Assembly: GCA_026770575.1 (NCBI GenBank)
Contig: MU657176.1
Coordinates: 230,408 to 294,407, forward strand
Length of the DNA stretch: 64,000 nucleotides
Source: Pelagophyceae sp. CCMP2097
Taxonomy: Eukaryota > Sar > Pelagophyceae
Reading direction: 5' to 3'
Below are positions 1 to 10,493 of this stretch, in pieces. A model generated the notes under the pieces. It was not told where the DNA came from and ran no database searches. It saw nothing but the letters and a program-made list of their open reading frames with translations. Position 1 is the stretch's first letter, and every line of letters begins with the position of its first letter. The position numbers and the translations under genes are program-made.

Positions 1-2042
1 GGCAGCGACAACCGCTGCGAGAGACCCGCCCGCGGCAGCGACGACCGCTGCGAGAGCGAGCGCGAGTGCCGCGAGAGATAGCGCGGATTTTCGGGGTGCT
101 GCGAGGGCTGGGGCTGCGACGCGAGCGTCGACCACGACGCTGCAGAGCTCCTCCGCGCCTGGCGCGGCAGCGACTGCGAGTCGCGGCGGCGTTTCCGGAG
201 CGGCGCGGCGCCGTCGTCCTCGGGCGACGAGCCGACCGCGCGCTGCAGCTTTTGCGAGGGGCTGGACATCAAATCGTCGCAGCCGCAGCCACCGCAGTGC
301 GCGCAGCTCGGAATCGGATGCGCTTCGGAGCATTCCACGCACGAAAAGTCGTCGTCGTCCGCGTCGACCGCGTCGTCTTCCGCCGCCAACGGTGCCGCAG
401 ACGACGCCGACGGCGCCGCAGCCATGGCCTCGCCGCGGTCCGCCCCGACTGCATCCCTTTTTTGTGATAGGGCTCGACTCACTGGCAGAACGGCGTCGGT
501 GGCATCTTTTCGGTCTTTTCCTTCGCCTTCGTCCTCGTCCTCGTCCTCGCCGTCGTCGTCGTCGTTGTTTGCCTCGTTGAAGCGCGCATTTTCCTCGTCG
601 ACGAACGACCCCTGCGACGCCGCGACGGCGGCGTCGCAGCACCGGTCCTCGTCGTCGTCCTCCTCTTCATCGTCGTTGTGTGCTTCGTTGAAGCGCGCGA
701 TTTCGTCATCGACGAACGACCCCTGCGAATTGGCGACAGCGGCGTTGCAGCGCCGGTCGTCGTCGGAAGTGTCGGCTGCGACGTCGGATATCGCCGGCCG
801 TGGCGACCCGTCGAGCGGCTCCGCAATACGCGCGTCCACCGCGGTCTGGTCGGCGAGGGCGCGCAGCTGCGCGAGAGGGCCGTCCCACTTGCGCTGCTGC
901 GCAAGCGGGCCGACGACGCCCTCGGGCGCAATTTCGTCGTCGTCGCCGCCTAGAGCCCACTCGTCCGGCACCTTGAGGAGCCTCCGGATGCCTTCGCCGG
1001 CGTGGCCGTCGTAGGAAAGCCGCGCGGCCTCGTCCTCGTACAGTTCGTTCAACGAGTGCAGGACGCCACCTTTCACACCCCATTCCGAGGTACGCCGCGC
1101 GGCATGCTCGAGGTTCGTAATCGCGGTGGCGCAAACGTCGAGCTCGAGCGCCGCGGGCGACCGCTCGCGGGGCCTGAGCCTCTTCGAAGCCTCTTCAGAG
1201 TGGAAGAGGCCTCTTCTTCGCACGCGCGAAGCGTCCCACGAGACGACGCGCTGCAGGAACCATGCCTCGCTCGACTCGCTCTGCTGGGTCGCGGAAGGCG
1301 ACGGCGCGTGCTCGGCGCATTCGCCTTTGGGCGCGTGGCGGAACCGCGCGGCGGCGGCGGTGAGGAAGAGCGGGCCGAGGCCGAAGATGCCAAAATCGAT
1401 AAAAAACTTCATCACGTAGTCCACGTGCGACTCGTGCGGCTGCAGCGGCATCGTGCGCCGGCCGCGCGTGCCGGCGTAGGCGAAGCACCCCGGGTCGAGG
1501 AGCAGCGCCGCGGCCTTGCGGACGTCGCCGGGGGACCAGAGCTCGACGCGCGCAAAGAACTTTGGTTCAGCGTGAAACCCGTAAAACGGCGTCAGCCGGG
1601 CCACGCTTATAGAACGCACGCGCTCCAGGCCCGTGCCGGCCGCGGCGGGCGGCGCGCGGCCGGCCGCATTTGGATGTTTGCGACCGTTGGGATCGGCGCG
1701 GTCGTCCCACCGTATCAGCGCGGCATCGAGGCAACTCTGCAGGCCCGGCAGCGCCCTCTGCAACCGCTCGGCGTCGTCGAAGAGCCGCACCGCCTCCGCG
1801 TCGTCGTCGAACGGCCGGGCGTAAAAGTACGGGAAGAAGCCGTGGACGTGGACCGCCGCCTTTTGGCCCGCCGCCGTCTCGCCCCATAATCGGATCACCG
1901 GCATCGCCCGTCTATAGTGGTCCGCGCACACTTTGTCGAGGCCCGGGATGGCACCAAAGGGCGGCGCGGGGCCCATGTAGTGCTCCACTTCGATAACACG
2001 CAGCGCAATCTCGTCGTCGTCCCGCGGCGACGCGTCCGCCAT
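1..2042 (-). CDS. REV3: DNA polymerase zeta catalytic subunit REV3, N-terminal part (runs off the window)
   Basis: N-terminal region of the catalytic subunit of translesion DNA polymerase zeta, a nuclear B-family polymerase that extends past DNA lesions. The frame is open from ATG 2042 to base 1, about 680 residues, with no stop, so the exonuclease-like and polymerase domains lie outside the window. Seen in order: PVIRLWGETAAGQKAAVHVH near residue 33, then FFPYFYARP, TPFYGFHAEPKFFARVELW near residue 115, and QPHESHVDYVMKFFIDFGIF near residue 155. These match the conserved REV3 N-terminal blocks (G-x-T-x-x-G-Q, H-x-H-G-x-F-P-Y, PFYG, QPHE-x-H). After them come a long acidic disordered stretch with an imperfect duplication and a short Cys/His cluster. 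It is divergent from the PP2C gene, 192 bases away. The family call is firm; any introns further downstream cannot be judged. Confidence 0.88.
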   Translation of the reverse strand, partial: MADASPRDDDEIALRVIEVEHYMGPAPPFGAIPGLDKVCADHYRRAMPVIRLWGETAAGQKAAVHVHGFFPYFYARPFDDDAEAVRLFDDAERLQRALPGLQSCLDAALIRWDDRADPNGRKHPNAAGRAPPAAAGTGLERVRSISVARLTPFYGFHAEPKFFARVELWSPGDVRKAAALLLDPGCFAYAGTRGRRTMPLQPHESHVDYVMKFFIDFGIFGLGPLFLTAAAARFRHAPKGECAEHAPSPSATQQSESSEAWFLQRVVSWDASRVRRRGLFHSEEASKRLRPRERSPAALELDVCATAITNLEHAARRTSEWGVKGGVLHSLNELYEDEAARLSYDGHAGEGIRRLLKVPDEWALGGDDDEIAPEGVVGPLAQQRKWDGPLAQLRALADQTAVDARIAEPLDGSPRPAISDVAADTSDDDRRCNAAVANSQGSFVDDEIARFNEAHNDDEEEDDDEDRCCDAAVAASQGSFVDEENARFNEANNDDDDGEDEDEDEGEGKDRKDATDAVLPVSRALSQKRDAVGADRGEAMAAAPSASSAAPLAAEDDAVDADDDDFSCVECSEAHPIPSCAHCGGCGCDDLMSSPSQKLQRAVGSSPEDDGAAPLRKRRRDSQSLPRQARRSSAASWSTLASQPQPSQHPENPRYLSRHSRSLSQRSSLPRAGLSQRLSL

Positions 2043-2234
2043 CGCGGCGCGCGGGCTTCTTGCAAAGCGGCCCGACCTTGCAAGAGCTTCCACGGGCCGG
2101 GGCCTCGTCCACGAGCGTGGGGGCCCTTTCTCGAAAGTCCGGCCCCTCTGAGTCCGAGTCGCTGAACACCTCAACCGTCCCCGACTCGACGCCGCGAGCA
2201 GTGCGGCCCCGCGTTGCGGCGCTTCCCTTCCAGG
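2043..2234. promoter_or_regulatory. shared divergent promoter region, REV3 / PP2C-pseudokinase
   Basis: A 192-base gap between two start codons facing away from each other, so it must hold both promoters. I see no clear TATA box or repeated operator. Confidence 0.45.
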
Positions 2235-5200
2235 ATGAAGATCACGGTGCAGTGCGACGATGCTCGGCTGGCGATGACGGTGCCAAAGAAGTGGGTCTCT
2301 GGATCGATGTCGCAAATACTCGAGGCGTTTCTGACCTCGCCGACTGCCAAGAAGCTCGGCCTCGCCGCAGACGTGCGTGGCCATTGACGCAGCGGGGGCG
2401 TACTGGAGCGGAACCACCCAGCTTGGATTCAAGCTCGCGACCGCAGGCCGACGTGCGCATGGAGACTTCCACCGGCGCCCCCATTGACGCAGACGACGTC
2501 GTCTCGGCAAAGGTGCGCCCCGCCCTCGCAACGGACGGTTGCCGTAAAACCTTCGCCCTCGGACAAACACCGGCCGCAGGTGCGCGACGGTGACGTGGTG
2601 CGCGTGCTGCGCGGCGCCACAGCGGCAGCGGCGGCGGGCGGCGGCGGCGCGCGCGCGCTGACGCGGCACGCGTGGCAAAAGGCTTTGACGAAAAAGGCCG
2701 AGGACTTTGTGACGTGCAGCGAGGACGTGGCCTTTGTCGCGGGCGAGGTGAGCTACGCCGTGTTTGTCGTCTGCGACGGCCACGGCGGGCAGTCGGCCGC
2801 GGCATCAGCGCATAAACGCCTGCTCCCCGAGCTGATCGCGGCTTTGGACCGCCTCGTCGACGGCGCCAACGGCGTCGCCGCCTGCCGCGCCGCGTTTGCG
2901 GTGCAGCTGCCGCAGGCACTCCGCGACGCGTTCGTCGCGACCAACGCCGACTGCGTCTCGCGCGGCGGCGACGCGGGGTCCACGTGCACAGTCGTCGTCG
3001 TCGCGCCGGGCATCTGCGCAGTCGAGGCCGCGCTCTCAGAGGAGGACAGCGACGACGAACGGCAGGTTGGCGACGACGAGCGCTGGCTCGGCCCGCCAGA
3101 GGAGCTGCGCGCGTCCGCGGCGCTGCAGTCGCTCGTCGTCTGCGCCAACGTCGGCGATTCGCTGGCCTACGTCGGGTCCGAGCCGGCAAAGGCCATGCTC
3201 ATCTCGCACGACCATCGCCTCGACCGCAACCCCGCCGAACAGATGAGGCTGCAAAAGGCCGGCGCTAGCGTCGGCCGCCACAAGGAGGGCAAGTCGGAAC
3301 TCGTCGGCGCCGCGGCCAAGCAGCCTCTGAGGCTCTGGCCGGGCGGCCTGATGATGAGCCGCGTCCTCGGCGACGCGGACACGCCGCTGGCGTTGTGCGT
3401 CCCAGAGGTCCGCGCGTGCGTCGTCGGGAGCCGAGCGCGCGTCATGATCGCGTCCGACGGCCTCTGGGACGAACTTTCGGGCAAGGCGGCTTTCAAACTC
3501 GTTAGCCGGGACGCGCCCGCGCGCGCCGCGCAGGCTCTGTGCGACGCGGCCAAGAAGAGCGGCGCGCGCCGCGGGGACACGGACGACATCGTCGTCGTCG
3601 TCGTCGACGTCGGCGCCGACGCCCCCGAAAACGCGATGCCCGCCGCAGAAAGGCTCGCGCTCTGGGACGTCAAGACGACAATCAAACCCGTGCGATGCAG
3701 CGTCCCGTCCCGTCGTCGTGCGGCATCGACGGGATTCATGTAGGCGCCTCTCCAAACCGCATTGTGCGGCGCGCGGCGCCGGCGCGTTGCGGACGAGGCG
3801 CGTGCCGCCGCCGCCGCGCTGGAGCGCCGGCGCACCATGTTGTTTGGCGATGTCGTGGCGGACGCGGGCCGCTACGTCGGCACGGCGGCGCCGTCGGCGG
3901 ATTTCTTCGACGCCGTGCGCGTCGTCGGCTCTGGGGCCGGTGGCGCAAAGGTCGTCGTCTGCCGGCACCGCCTCTCCGCGGGCGATTTCGCCGTCAAGGT
4001 CATCTCAAAGGCCGCCGCGCGGCGCAAGCACGGCGACAAGCGCGTTCGCGGGGAGCGCGACGCTCTGCTGGCCCTCTCGGGCGGCCCGGGGATCACCGGG
4101 CTGGCCTGCGCCTGGCAGACTCCCGCGGCGTTGTACCTCGCCATGCCCCTGCGCGAAGGCGTCCCCATGCGCCTCTTGCTCCAGCTCGAGGGCCGCGTTT
4201 CAGAGGGCGTGGCGGCTTTTTATGCGGCGCAGCTCCTCTGCGCTTTAGACTGGGCGCACGATCGCGGAATTTCCCACCGCGGCGTCGAGCCCGAAGCTTT
4301 ACTGGTGGATGTCGACCAAGGGCGCGTGACTTTGCTGGACCTGTCGCACGCTACGCAAACGCCGCGCGGCGACCTTCGCGTCTACGGTGGTGAGGCGCTG
4401 CACCGCACCCGATGTGGCCGCGATGAATACTGGCCGCCCGAAATGGCTCGGCGCGAGGCGTACGGCTCCGCGTGCGACGTCTGGGCCGCCGCAGTCGTGC
4501 TCTATGAGCTCGTGGCCGGCCAGACGCCGTCCCACGGCGCCGACAACGTTTCCGCCGCCATCCTCGAGCGAGCTTTGGATTTTTCGGATCATTTTCAAAA
4601 CGCGGGCCTCGTTGACCTCCTCCGCTCGTTGCTCCACCGCGACGCGAAGAAAAGACTCGGCGTCTCCCGAGTAGACGCACTCTCTGCCGCCGTCGCAGAC
4701 GTGCAACAGCATCAGGTCTGGGTCAAAATCTTGGCGCCAATGTACGAAGCGGAAACGCACGACGCGCTCTGGGCGGCCGTCGCGCAGGGCTCTTTCCAAT
4801 GTCCGCCGCCGCAAAAGACGTTTGCGCACGTCTCCAAGCAGCGCCAATCCGACTTCTCGCTGCCGGAGAAATTGCAGCGGCAGCGCAAGCTCGAGGCCAC
4901 GGCGGCCCTCCACCTCGGCGACGACGACGACGGCGCCGCGCCGCCGCCCGACGACGAAGATTGCGGTTTGGATGACGGGCCCTCGCCTTTTGACGGCTTC
5001 GAGCACGCCTCGCCCGCGCATCTCGACGAGGACCGCCTCGCCGTCCGCAAAACGGCCTTCGCGGCGTGCGAGTCCTGCGAGGCGCTCGTGGCGCCGGCAA
5101 ACGACGCCGTCAGCGCCGACGCCGTCCTAGCGGCGCACGCGGCGGCGCGCCGCTTCCTCGCGCGCCGCGCGTACAAGCGCGCTTTGACGGCGTGCCGCAT

Positions 5201-6492
5201 TATGCAAGGCGCCTTTTCAGCAGCGCTCGCGCGGCGCCGCAACCGCCGCATTTTACGCGCGCTGCCTCGCCTCCGCGTGGCGCTCCGGAGCGCGGCGTGG
5301 ACCGCGCAGCGTGGGGCTCTTTGGGCCTGGAAGCGCTTTTCGGCGCAAGTTGGCCAGCAGCGCGAGCGTGCCGCGGTCAAGAAGTTGCAGCAGCAACAAG
5401 CAGCGCTAAAAAAGCAGCAAGAGGCCGCCCAGCGCCGCTGCGACGCCGCCAACGCCGCCGCTGCGCGCGAAGCCGAGCGAATAGCCGACGGCGCGGCGCC
5501 ACAAGTCCACGGCGACGCCGCCGCGCTCGCCGACGCCGCCGACGCCGCCACGCGGCCGGCTGTGAAGCGCCGACCCGCGGCGAAGACCGGCGCCTCGGCG
5601 CGGCAGCCCCAGCCAGGCGCCGCCGCCGCGCAGCTTCCCTCGGCCGCCGGCACGCCCCTTGCGCGGCCGCCGCAGCCCGCCCCCAGCCCGCAGCATGCGC
5701 GCGCGCCGCCGCCGCCGCCGCGAAGTCGCACGCCGCCCGGCCTCGCGCCGCGGCCGCAACACGACGGCGCGGCTCAAAACGGCGCGCCGCAAGCCGAGGC
5801 CCGGCCGCCGCGCGCGCAGCCGGCCAAGAGGCCGCCCCGCGCGCCGCGCGTGGCGGCCGACGGCCCCGCGGACGGGCGGCTCGCAGCGGACGACGGCCTG
5901 CCGCCGGGCCGGCCGCAGAAGCGTCCACCGCGGCCGCCGCGGCCCGACGCCGCGCAGAGCGACGCCGCGGACGCCGCGCAGGGCCAGGGCCAGGGCCGCG
6001 GCCGCGGCCGCGGCCGCGGCGGCGCGGCAGCGCGCGGAGACGGCCGCGGCCGAAGTCAAGGCAACGGCCGTGGCGGCGGCGACGGCCGCGGTGCCGCCAG
6101 TGGCCGCGGCGACGGCCGCGAGCGGGCGTCGCCCGTGCCAAAGGACCCGGCGGCGCCAGCGAGCGCGGCCGCCGGGCCCGCCGGCCGCGAGGGCAAGGGT
6201 GCGCCGCGGGAAACGAAGGGCGCGCCCAAGGGTGCGCCGCGCGACGGCAAGAAGGGCGACGCGGCCGGCGGTGAGGACATTGCCAGGCCTGCCACTTTGA
6301 GGGATCGCCTCGACGGCGCCGGCGGACTGGGTATCGTTAGGGCGGGGCCGCGGCCGCGGCCGCGGCGGTGGCCGCGACGGCGGCGGCGCCCGGAGTCCCG
6401 GGCGCGGCGCCGCAGCGCCGCCGGGCTTCGCGCCGCAGGGCGGGACCACGCCGCCGCCGCGCGTGGCGCCGCCGCCCGCGCAGAAAGCGTAA
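2235..6492 (+). CDS. PP2C-type protein phosphatase fused to a pseudokinase and a Pro/RGG-rich tail
   Basis: Proposed join 2235..2376, 2493..2512, 2580..3689, 3744..6270, 6341..6492, which keeps one frame (1316 residues). Residues 1-65 look ubiquitin-like. PP2C motifs follow: VVCDGHGGQ near 119, NVGDSLAYVG, SDGLWDEL near 347 and TDDIVVVVVDV, so the metal-binding Asp residues are present. The 54-base intron 3690..3743 (GTGCGA to CATGTAG, phase 0) joins this to a kinase fold with a Gly loop, FAVKV lysine near 506, PPEM and DVW. The HRD loop reads HRG (near 602) and DFG reads DLS, so catalytic and magnesium Asp are missing: a pseudokinase. After it come an IQ-like helix (near 887), a coiled coil, a Pro/Ala-rich region and RG/RGG repeats. 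A final intron 6271..6340 (GTGAGG to GTTAG) gives the end PPPAQKA. Two separate genes are possible if the 54-base intron is wrong. Exon 1-2 borders are the least certain. Confidence 0.75.
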
Positions 6493-6748
6493 CCCGACGA
6501 GCATCCGCGACGCGGACCGATCGACGGCCGACGAGATTACGCACTGGCTCGAAAGAGCCGTGGCTAGCGCGCCGGGAGCCGCCTCTACAGCCCGTTAGCG
6601 GTCCCAACAAGAGCCGACTCTTACACACGGCGAGTCTGACATAACTACATAAGACAGCCAACGTCGTCACAACACGGGCGCGCAGACGCCCCCGCCGAGG
6701 CAGCACCCTACTTTGACCGCGGACTTGACCCGTTCCGCGGCGCAACCT

Positions 6749-7855
6749 TTATTCGTAAAACCCGCCGATGAAAGCGCGCTCGAACGGCGACGCCGCTGCC
6801 GCCGTCGGGTCGGCCCCCGCGGCCGCGGCGAGGAGCATTTTTTTGTTGACTCGGTACTCGAGCGCGAGCCTCGCCCGCGGCGCCATCGTTCTTCCGACGT
6901 CTGCGGCCAGAAGCCGGAGGTCTTCGCCATATGTCGTGGGCATCGCGTCGAGCGTCCTGCGCGCGGCGTCGATGGCGGCGGCGTCGATTGCGGCGAGCAT
7001 GCCCCAAGAAATTTCGCCGCCGCCGTCGAGGGTCGCCGAGTCGCGGCGGTTCGGCGCCGCCGGAACGAAGCCTACGTGTTGAAGCGTTTTGAAGCGACGG
7101 CGTTGCGGCGTACGCACCGTGATGGAGGAGGAAGTGGTCGGACTCTCGGTCGCCGTAGGAGAGCGTGACTTCTTCGCCCGCCTTTGCGCCTCGGGCGCCG
7201 ACGCGGAGGTTTACGTGGTCACCATCGCACTCGTAGAAACCGCCGCCCTCGGCCTCGGAAGCGTGGTTCGCCATGTCGAGCAGCGGCACGAGGAGCAACG
7301 TGTCGCCGCACCGCAAAGCGCGCGAGCAGGCCAGGTCCAGCGCATCAAGAAATGCGTCTTCTTCGAACCCTTCACCATGTGTTGCCAGCTGGTCGTGGCG
7401 CCAGAAGAAGAGCGAGGCCGCCTCGGCCTCGAGCGTGGTGTTTTGCAGCGCCTCGTGGTCGTCGTCGTCCCAGCGCCCCAAGCCGTCGGGCGGCTCCGGC
7501 AGCGAAGCCGCGTAGTCGTCGCCGGACTGCATCCGCCGAAGCAGCTTTGAGGCGAGGCGGCCGGCCCAGTGCTCCTCGCGGTCGTCGGCTTCGATTGTGG
7601 CGAGGGCGCGCGGGATGCGGAGCGCGACGTCGCCGGCGGCCAGATCCGAATTCGCTAAAAGGCCGCGGTAACCGCGGCCCGGCACTTGACCGACGCGGCA
7701 CGACGTCGTCGCCTACCGCCCAGAGCTTCAAAGGCGGACCACGGACGCGGGATACGCCGTAGGACTGCGGGACGCACCCCGCGGCTCTCGCACCACGCCG
7801 CGACCGACAGCCCGGCGCAGGCCGCCGGCGAGCAGAGCCCCAGCAGCCAACGCAT
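6749..7855 (-). CDS. SET-domain protein-lysine methyltransferase (SETD3/SETD6/Rubisco-LSMT-like)
   Basis: Transfers methyl groups from S-adenosylmethionine to a protein lysine (or histidine, as in SETD3). Join 6749..7071, 7118..7712, 7778..7855 on the minus strand gives 331 residues in one frame. The N-terminus has WCESRG, then GRGYRGLLANSDLAAGD (the SET-N motif). The catalytic SET-C part has LLVPLLDMANH and GEEVTLSYGDRESDHFLLHH, followed across a 46-base intron by GFVPAAPNRRDS. The last exon (LALEYRVNKKMLLAA) resembles the LSMT substrate-binding domain. Introns are 65 and 46 bases, both GTGCGT to GTAG. The inserted SET arrangement excludes a histone SET1/SUV class. The substrate cannot be told from sequence. 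Head to head with the cyclic-nucleotide-binding gene. Confidence 0.85.
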
Positions 7856-8144
7856 GGCCGCCGGGTGCGTCGGGACTATAGAGCAGGCCGAGGTGCGCAG
7901 GAGCTGTGCGCAGGCGCGACACGTTCGAAACACGCGTTGTTTGTCTAGACGTCTTGTTGGCTGCCAGTGGCTTCTCCGAAAGATTGTGCGAGGTCAACTC
8001 TCTCTCGCTTGAGCTGAACCCGGAAAAAACGTGCCGAAACCTCGCGGCGCAGGTGCGCAACGCGGACTCGCCTATACGGCGGCCAGGCCCGAATCGCCGG
8101 CCGCTCTATTCGACTGCGGCGAGTCTTGAGACGCCGGCGCGGCG
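7856..8144. promoter_or_regulatory. shared divergent promoter region, SET gene / double CNBD gene
   Basis: 289 bases between two outward-facing starts. No conserved box recognised. Confidence 0.4.
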
Positions 8145-10071
8145 ATGAAGGACTGTGGCTACTACCTTGACCTTGCGGAGAAGCACCTCGGCGCCGGCAA
8201 CGACGCCGCCGCAGCCGAATGCGTCCGCGCCGCAAGGTCCGGGCCCCGGCGTCTCGAAACGCCGCGTGATCTCACCGGGGTCCCGCTCTCGAAACGCGTG
8301 TTTTGCCGAGGCGTTTCTAGGTCTCTGGAGCCGGCGCACGCGCGCCTGGCGCCGACGTCCTCGTTGGTCTTGCGGCGGGAGGGCAATTATATTGAAGCTA
8401 TCAAGGAGTTGCAGATCTCCCGAAGGCGCGCGCCCGACGAGTTGTGCGACGCGCCAAAGCTTGGAACTGTCCCTGACGTCTTGAAGAGGTCGCACCGGCG
8501 CATCGACGCGACCAGCGGCGACGAATCCGCGCCGCCGCGGTCGAGGCGCGAGGTCCGGCAGTGGCTCAAACTTCTCAAACCGGTAAAGTTCTTTGCCGAG
8601 CTGCCCTCGTACTTCCCCGACGACGACGACGACGCGCCCGGCACCGCACAGACAAGTGCGGCGCCCAAGGCGGCGTCGCCGTTGGAGCGCGTCGCGCGCG
8701 TCGTCCGCGCGGTCCACTTTGAAGACGGCGAACACATCTTCGCCGACGGCGACGTCGGCAAGTCTTTTTACGTCATTTATCAAGGCTTAGTCGACATTTC
8801 CAAAGCGCCAGACGAAAAGCCCAATGGCCCAGAGGTCGTGCTGAAGAGACTGCAGCCGGGCGACACGTTCGGGGAGACGGCGCTGACGTCGGACGACTCG
8901 CGGCGCACGGCTTCTGCAAGGGCCGCAGGCAAGCACGTCATCCTCTTCCAGCTCTTGAAAGATGACTACATTGAAATCACGGAGGCGCACGACTTGATGG
9001 AGGTGCGCGACCAGCTGCAGAGGCTCGCGGCGTGCCCCATCTTCTCGAGCTGGTCGCCCGCGAGAGTCCACGACATGGCAAAACACGTCGTGGTGAAGAA
9101 GTTGGAGGCGCACTCCGTGCTCCTCCAAGCCGACTGCGCCGTGCCAGAGCTCTCGATCATCAAGGCCGGCGTGGTGGAGCTCCTCAAGGCAGTGGACGAA
9201 GTCGCCGCGCGACCCCTGGCCCTGGGCGCCACGTACACCGACGAACCGCCGGGCATCTGGGTCCAAACGCGGCGCCCGCAAGGCAAACGCGCGTCGGGTA
9301 AAATCACGAAATCTCTCGGCCTTAGGTGATCCAGCGGAACTGGCGGGACTGCGAGGCTTCCGAGCCCGCCGCCGCCACGACGCCGATGCTTGTCGGCGTC
9401 CTCGGCACGGGCCAGGTCTTTGGCGAGCTCGCCGTCCTCGCCGCGAAGAAGACGTCGCCGATTACGGCCGTGGCGTTGACGAACGTCGAGTTGCCTGAGG
9501 CCGCGTCGGACCATTGGCTAACCTGGGAGAGGCACGAGGGGGCGTGTTCTGCCTTGCGCGGTGCTGTACTTCGTTGCCGTAGGTATACCATCCCCGCTTC
9601 CGCCATCGTGTCGCTCGGGTTGTCGTTTGACGTAGCTATGGTCCAGTTCCTCAACGAGTCGCTGATCCTCCACAACCCACCGTCGCAGAAGCTGGCGCAG
9701 TACTTACGCCGCGTCTCAGAGTCCTTTGGAAATGGCCCCGTCCTCGATACACTCTTCGTGGTAGGTATCTCCGCAACCGAGTGACCTGGAAGCTGGCCAA
9801 GGAACGCGCCTTGGGTGACGTCATGTCCGCAAAGTGGCTCTCCGCGCGCGGCGCGTCGACCAAGGACCCGGCGCCCGCGGCGCTGCCGAGCGCGCAGAGG
9901 CACTCGAGCGGCCGGATCCAGAAGCCGCCGCTGTCAAAAAGCAAGGCGGCGTCGAGCAGCGACGCGACCGGCCAGCTGCCGACAAGGGTGAGTCGACAAG
10001 GCGCGTCCGCGACGCGCGCCGCGCTCTTCAAGGCCGCGCAAGTCTTGGCGGACAAGGACGGCGACCTCTAG
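8145..10071 (+). CDS. protein with two cyclic-nucleotide-binding domains
   Basis: Likely cAMP/cGMP sensor or scaffold with no visible catalytic domain. Join 8145..9260, 9326..9489, 9583..9720, 9765..10071 gives 574 residues in frame. The N-terminus looks TPR-like (YLDLAEKHLGAG). CNBD 1 has HIFADGDVGKSFYVIYQG and the phosphate-binding cassette GDTFGETALTSDDSRRTASA, with the expected Glu and Arg. CNBD 2 has LEAHSVLLQADCAVPELSII and GQVFGELAVLAAKKTSPITA, where the cassette Arg is not evident, so this site may be degenerate. Across the intron 9490..9582 the sequence runs NVEYTIPASAI, a normal CNBD end. The C-terminus is Ser/Ala/Lys-rich. Bases about 8236-8385 read poorly as protein and may hold an unresolved intron. 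Confidence 0.8.
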
Positions 10072-10493
10072 CCCGCCGCCGACTGTAATTTATATTGTTG
10101 TCTCCTCAGTGATTTGCGCGCCTACGGTGCGGCGGTCGGAAAAGGCACCCCGGGGCGCCCTCGCTCCGACGTCGAAAGCGCCTCCCCTCAAACGTCCCAC
10201 GACCCTGTTGCGGCCGTTTTCGAAGCGCTTGGTCCTACTAAAGTCCTAGGACGACGCTACTTATAGTTACGGTCACTCGACCCGCCAGCCTCAGGACCCC
10301 AGGAGATCGACCATACACCCCGGAGTCCCGACACTCGTGGTGCCCTAGGACTAGGCGAAGTACGACGTTCTTGCTGTCCACGTGCCTCGCAGCGGCCTCG
10401 GACAAGGCAGGGGTCGTGGTGATGCGAGTTTTAATATGTTCGGGCCCCCCGGCGGCGTTGTCGACCGCGTGTGGCGGCGGGCCTTTCTGTGGG
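10072..10493. other. convergent intergenic region
   Basis: About 420 bases between the ends of the CNBD gene and the RAV1-like gene. It should hold both 3-prime UTRs. I see no gene, RNA or repeat in it. Confidence 0.5.

Noticed and set aside
3690..3743. Stop codon at 3741 taken as the true end of the PP2C protein
   Set aside because: A GT..TAG intron of 54 bases fits in phase 0 on both sides and joins directly to the pseudokinase frame, though two genes remain possible.
6280..6644. Original open frame of the PP2C-pseudokinase continuing to 6644
   Set aside because: It becomes unstructured Arg-rich sequence after 6270; a GTGAGG..GTTAG intron shifts into a clean RG-rich end with a stop at 6490.
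10072..10493. Possible small gene between the CNBD and RAV1-like genes
   Set aside because: Frames are short, with no motif and no gene-like start or splice context.
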